A DNA stretch of 6,046 bases, taken from assembly GCA_934572365.1 (NCBI GenBank), contig CAKTKX010000084.1, forward strand, positions 1 through 6,046, read 5' to 3'. Source of the stretch: an uncultured Oscillospiraceae bacterium. GTDB taxonomy: Bacteria; Bacillota; Clostridia; Oscillospirales; Oscillospiraceae. The notes beneath the pieces were generated by a model, which worked only from the letters and a program-made list of their open reading frames with translations, had not been told where the DNA came from and made no database searches. A program made the position numbers and the translations under genes. The first letter of the stretch is position 1. Every line of letters starts with the position of its first letter. Of the stretch, positions 5,861 to 6,046 are shown in pieces.

Positions 5861-6046
5861 TCAAACACCCAGCATCAGCTTTGCAAACAGGAAATACACC
5901 AGCAAGCTCAGGGCGTCCACAATGGTCGTAATAAAGGGGCTTGCCATCACCGCCGGGTCGAAGCCCAGACGCTTGGCAAACAGGGGCAGCGTGCAGCCGA
6001 CGAACTTGGCCAGAATCACCGTCACGCAAAGCGTCAGGCACACCAC
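5861..6046 (-). CDS. mgtE: MgtE-family magnesium transporter, C-terminal fragment
   Basis: The last 61 codons and the TGA stop of a gene that enters from the right edge. MgtE proteins are homodimeric inner-membrane Mg2+ channels with cytosolic N and CBS domains followed by five transmembrane helices. Two hydrophobic segments are visible: about residues 2-23 of the fragment, and 38-59. The signature is LPLFAKRLGFDPAVMASPF (20-38) followed by TTIVDA, which I recognise as the family's end. The aspartate at fragment residue 44 appears to match the pore aspartate near the C-terminus of Thermus MgtE (D432); that alignment is from memory. The true start is outside the window. It converges on thrB and shares its terminator, with no evident functional tie to threonine synthesis. 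Confidence 0.88.
   Translation of the reverse strand: MVCLTLCVTVILAKFVGCTLPLFAKRLGFDPAVMASPFITTIVDALSLLVYFLFAKLMLGV

Noticed and set aside
4413..6041. A 542-codon open frame on the minus strand, antisense to thrC and thrB
   Set aside because: It overlaps two clear enzyme genes, the terminator and the mgtE-like gene in another frame. Its translation is rich in G, H, Q, A and R and shows no domain I recognise. Long antisense frames are common opposite GC-rich genes.

Overview
The window is an ordinary, well-packed chromosomal segment of a GC-rich Gram-positive bacterium. It holds the complete pathway from aspartate to threonine plus the tail of a magnesium transporter gene. The protein styles suggest a clostridial-class Firmicute, possibly Oscillospiraceae/Ruminococcaceae-like: a YclM-type aspartokinase, a short homoserine dehydrogenase, strong AGGAGG-type ribosome sites and the thrC-thrB order. 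The lineage is an inference from general look, not a database match. I see no mobile element, CRISPR array, tRNA or rRNA.

Layout. On the minus strand, transcribed leftwards from about 3343, lie hom (3250-2141), lysC (2114-798) and asd (777 to beyond the left edge). They are separated by only 26 and 20 nt, so they are almost certainly one operon. On the plus strand lie thrC (3459-4904) and thrB (4923-5813), 18 nt apart, a second operon. Between them is a 208-nt divergent control region (3251-3458). A strong bidirectional hairpin terminator (5817-5855) closes thrB and also closes a gene arriving from the right on the minus strand, the 3' end of an mgtE-like Mg2+ transporter (6046-5861).

How the genes work together. 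Aspartokinase (lysC) phosphorylates aspartate and Asd reduces aspartyl phosphate to the semialdehyde. Hom reduces that to homoserine, ThrB phosphorylates homoserine, and ThrC makes threonine. All five steps are encoded here in two divergent operons. The order hom / thrC-thrB resembles the Bacillus subtilis hom-thrC-thrB operon with hom flipped outward and lysC-asd attached behind it.

The most interesting part is the divergent control region. A good minus-strand promoter and a weaker plus-strand promoter have -10 hexamers that overlap inside a 13-bp palindrome (3351-3363). This predicts start points about 23 bp apart and leaders of about 93 nt on both sides. The region also carries repeated CAAAAAG/CTTTTTG heptamers and several 5-bp A/T tracts that are roughly in helical phase. 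I found no T-box or lysine riboswitch. Nothing in the window looks like a wholly new system.
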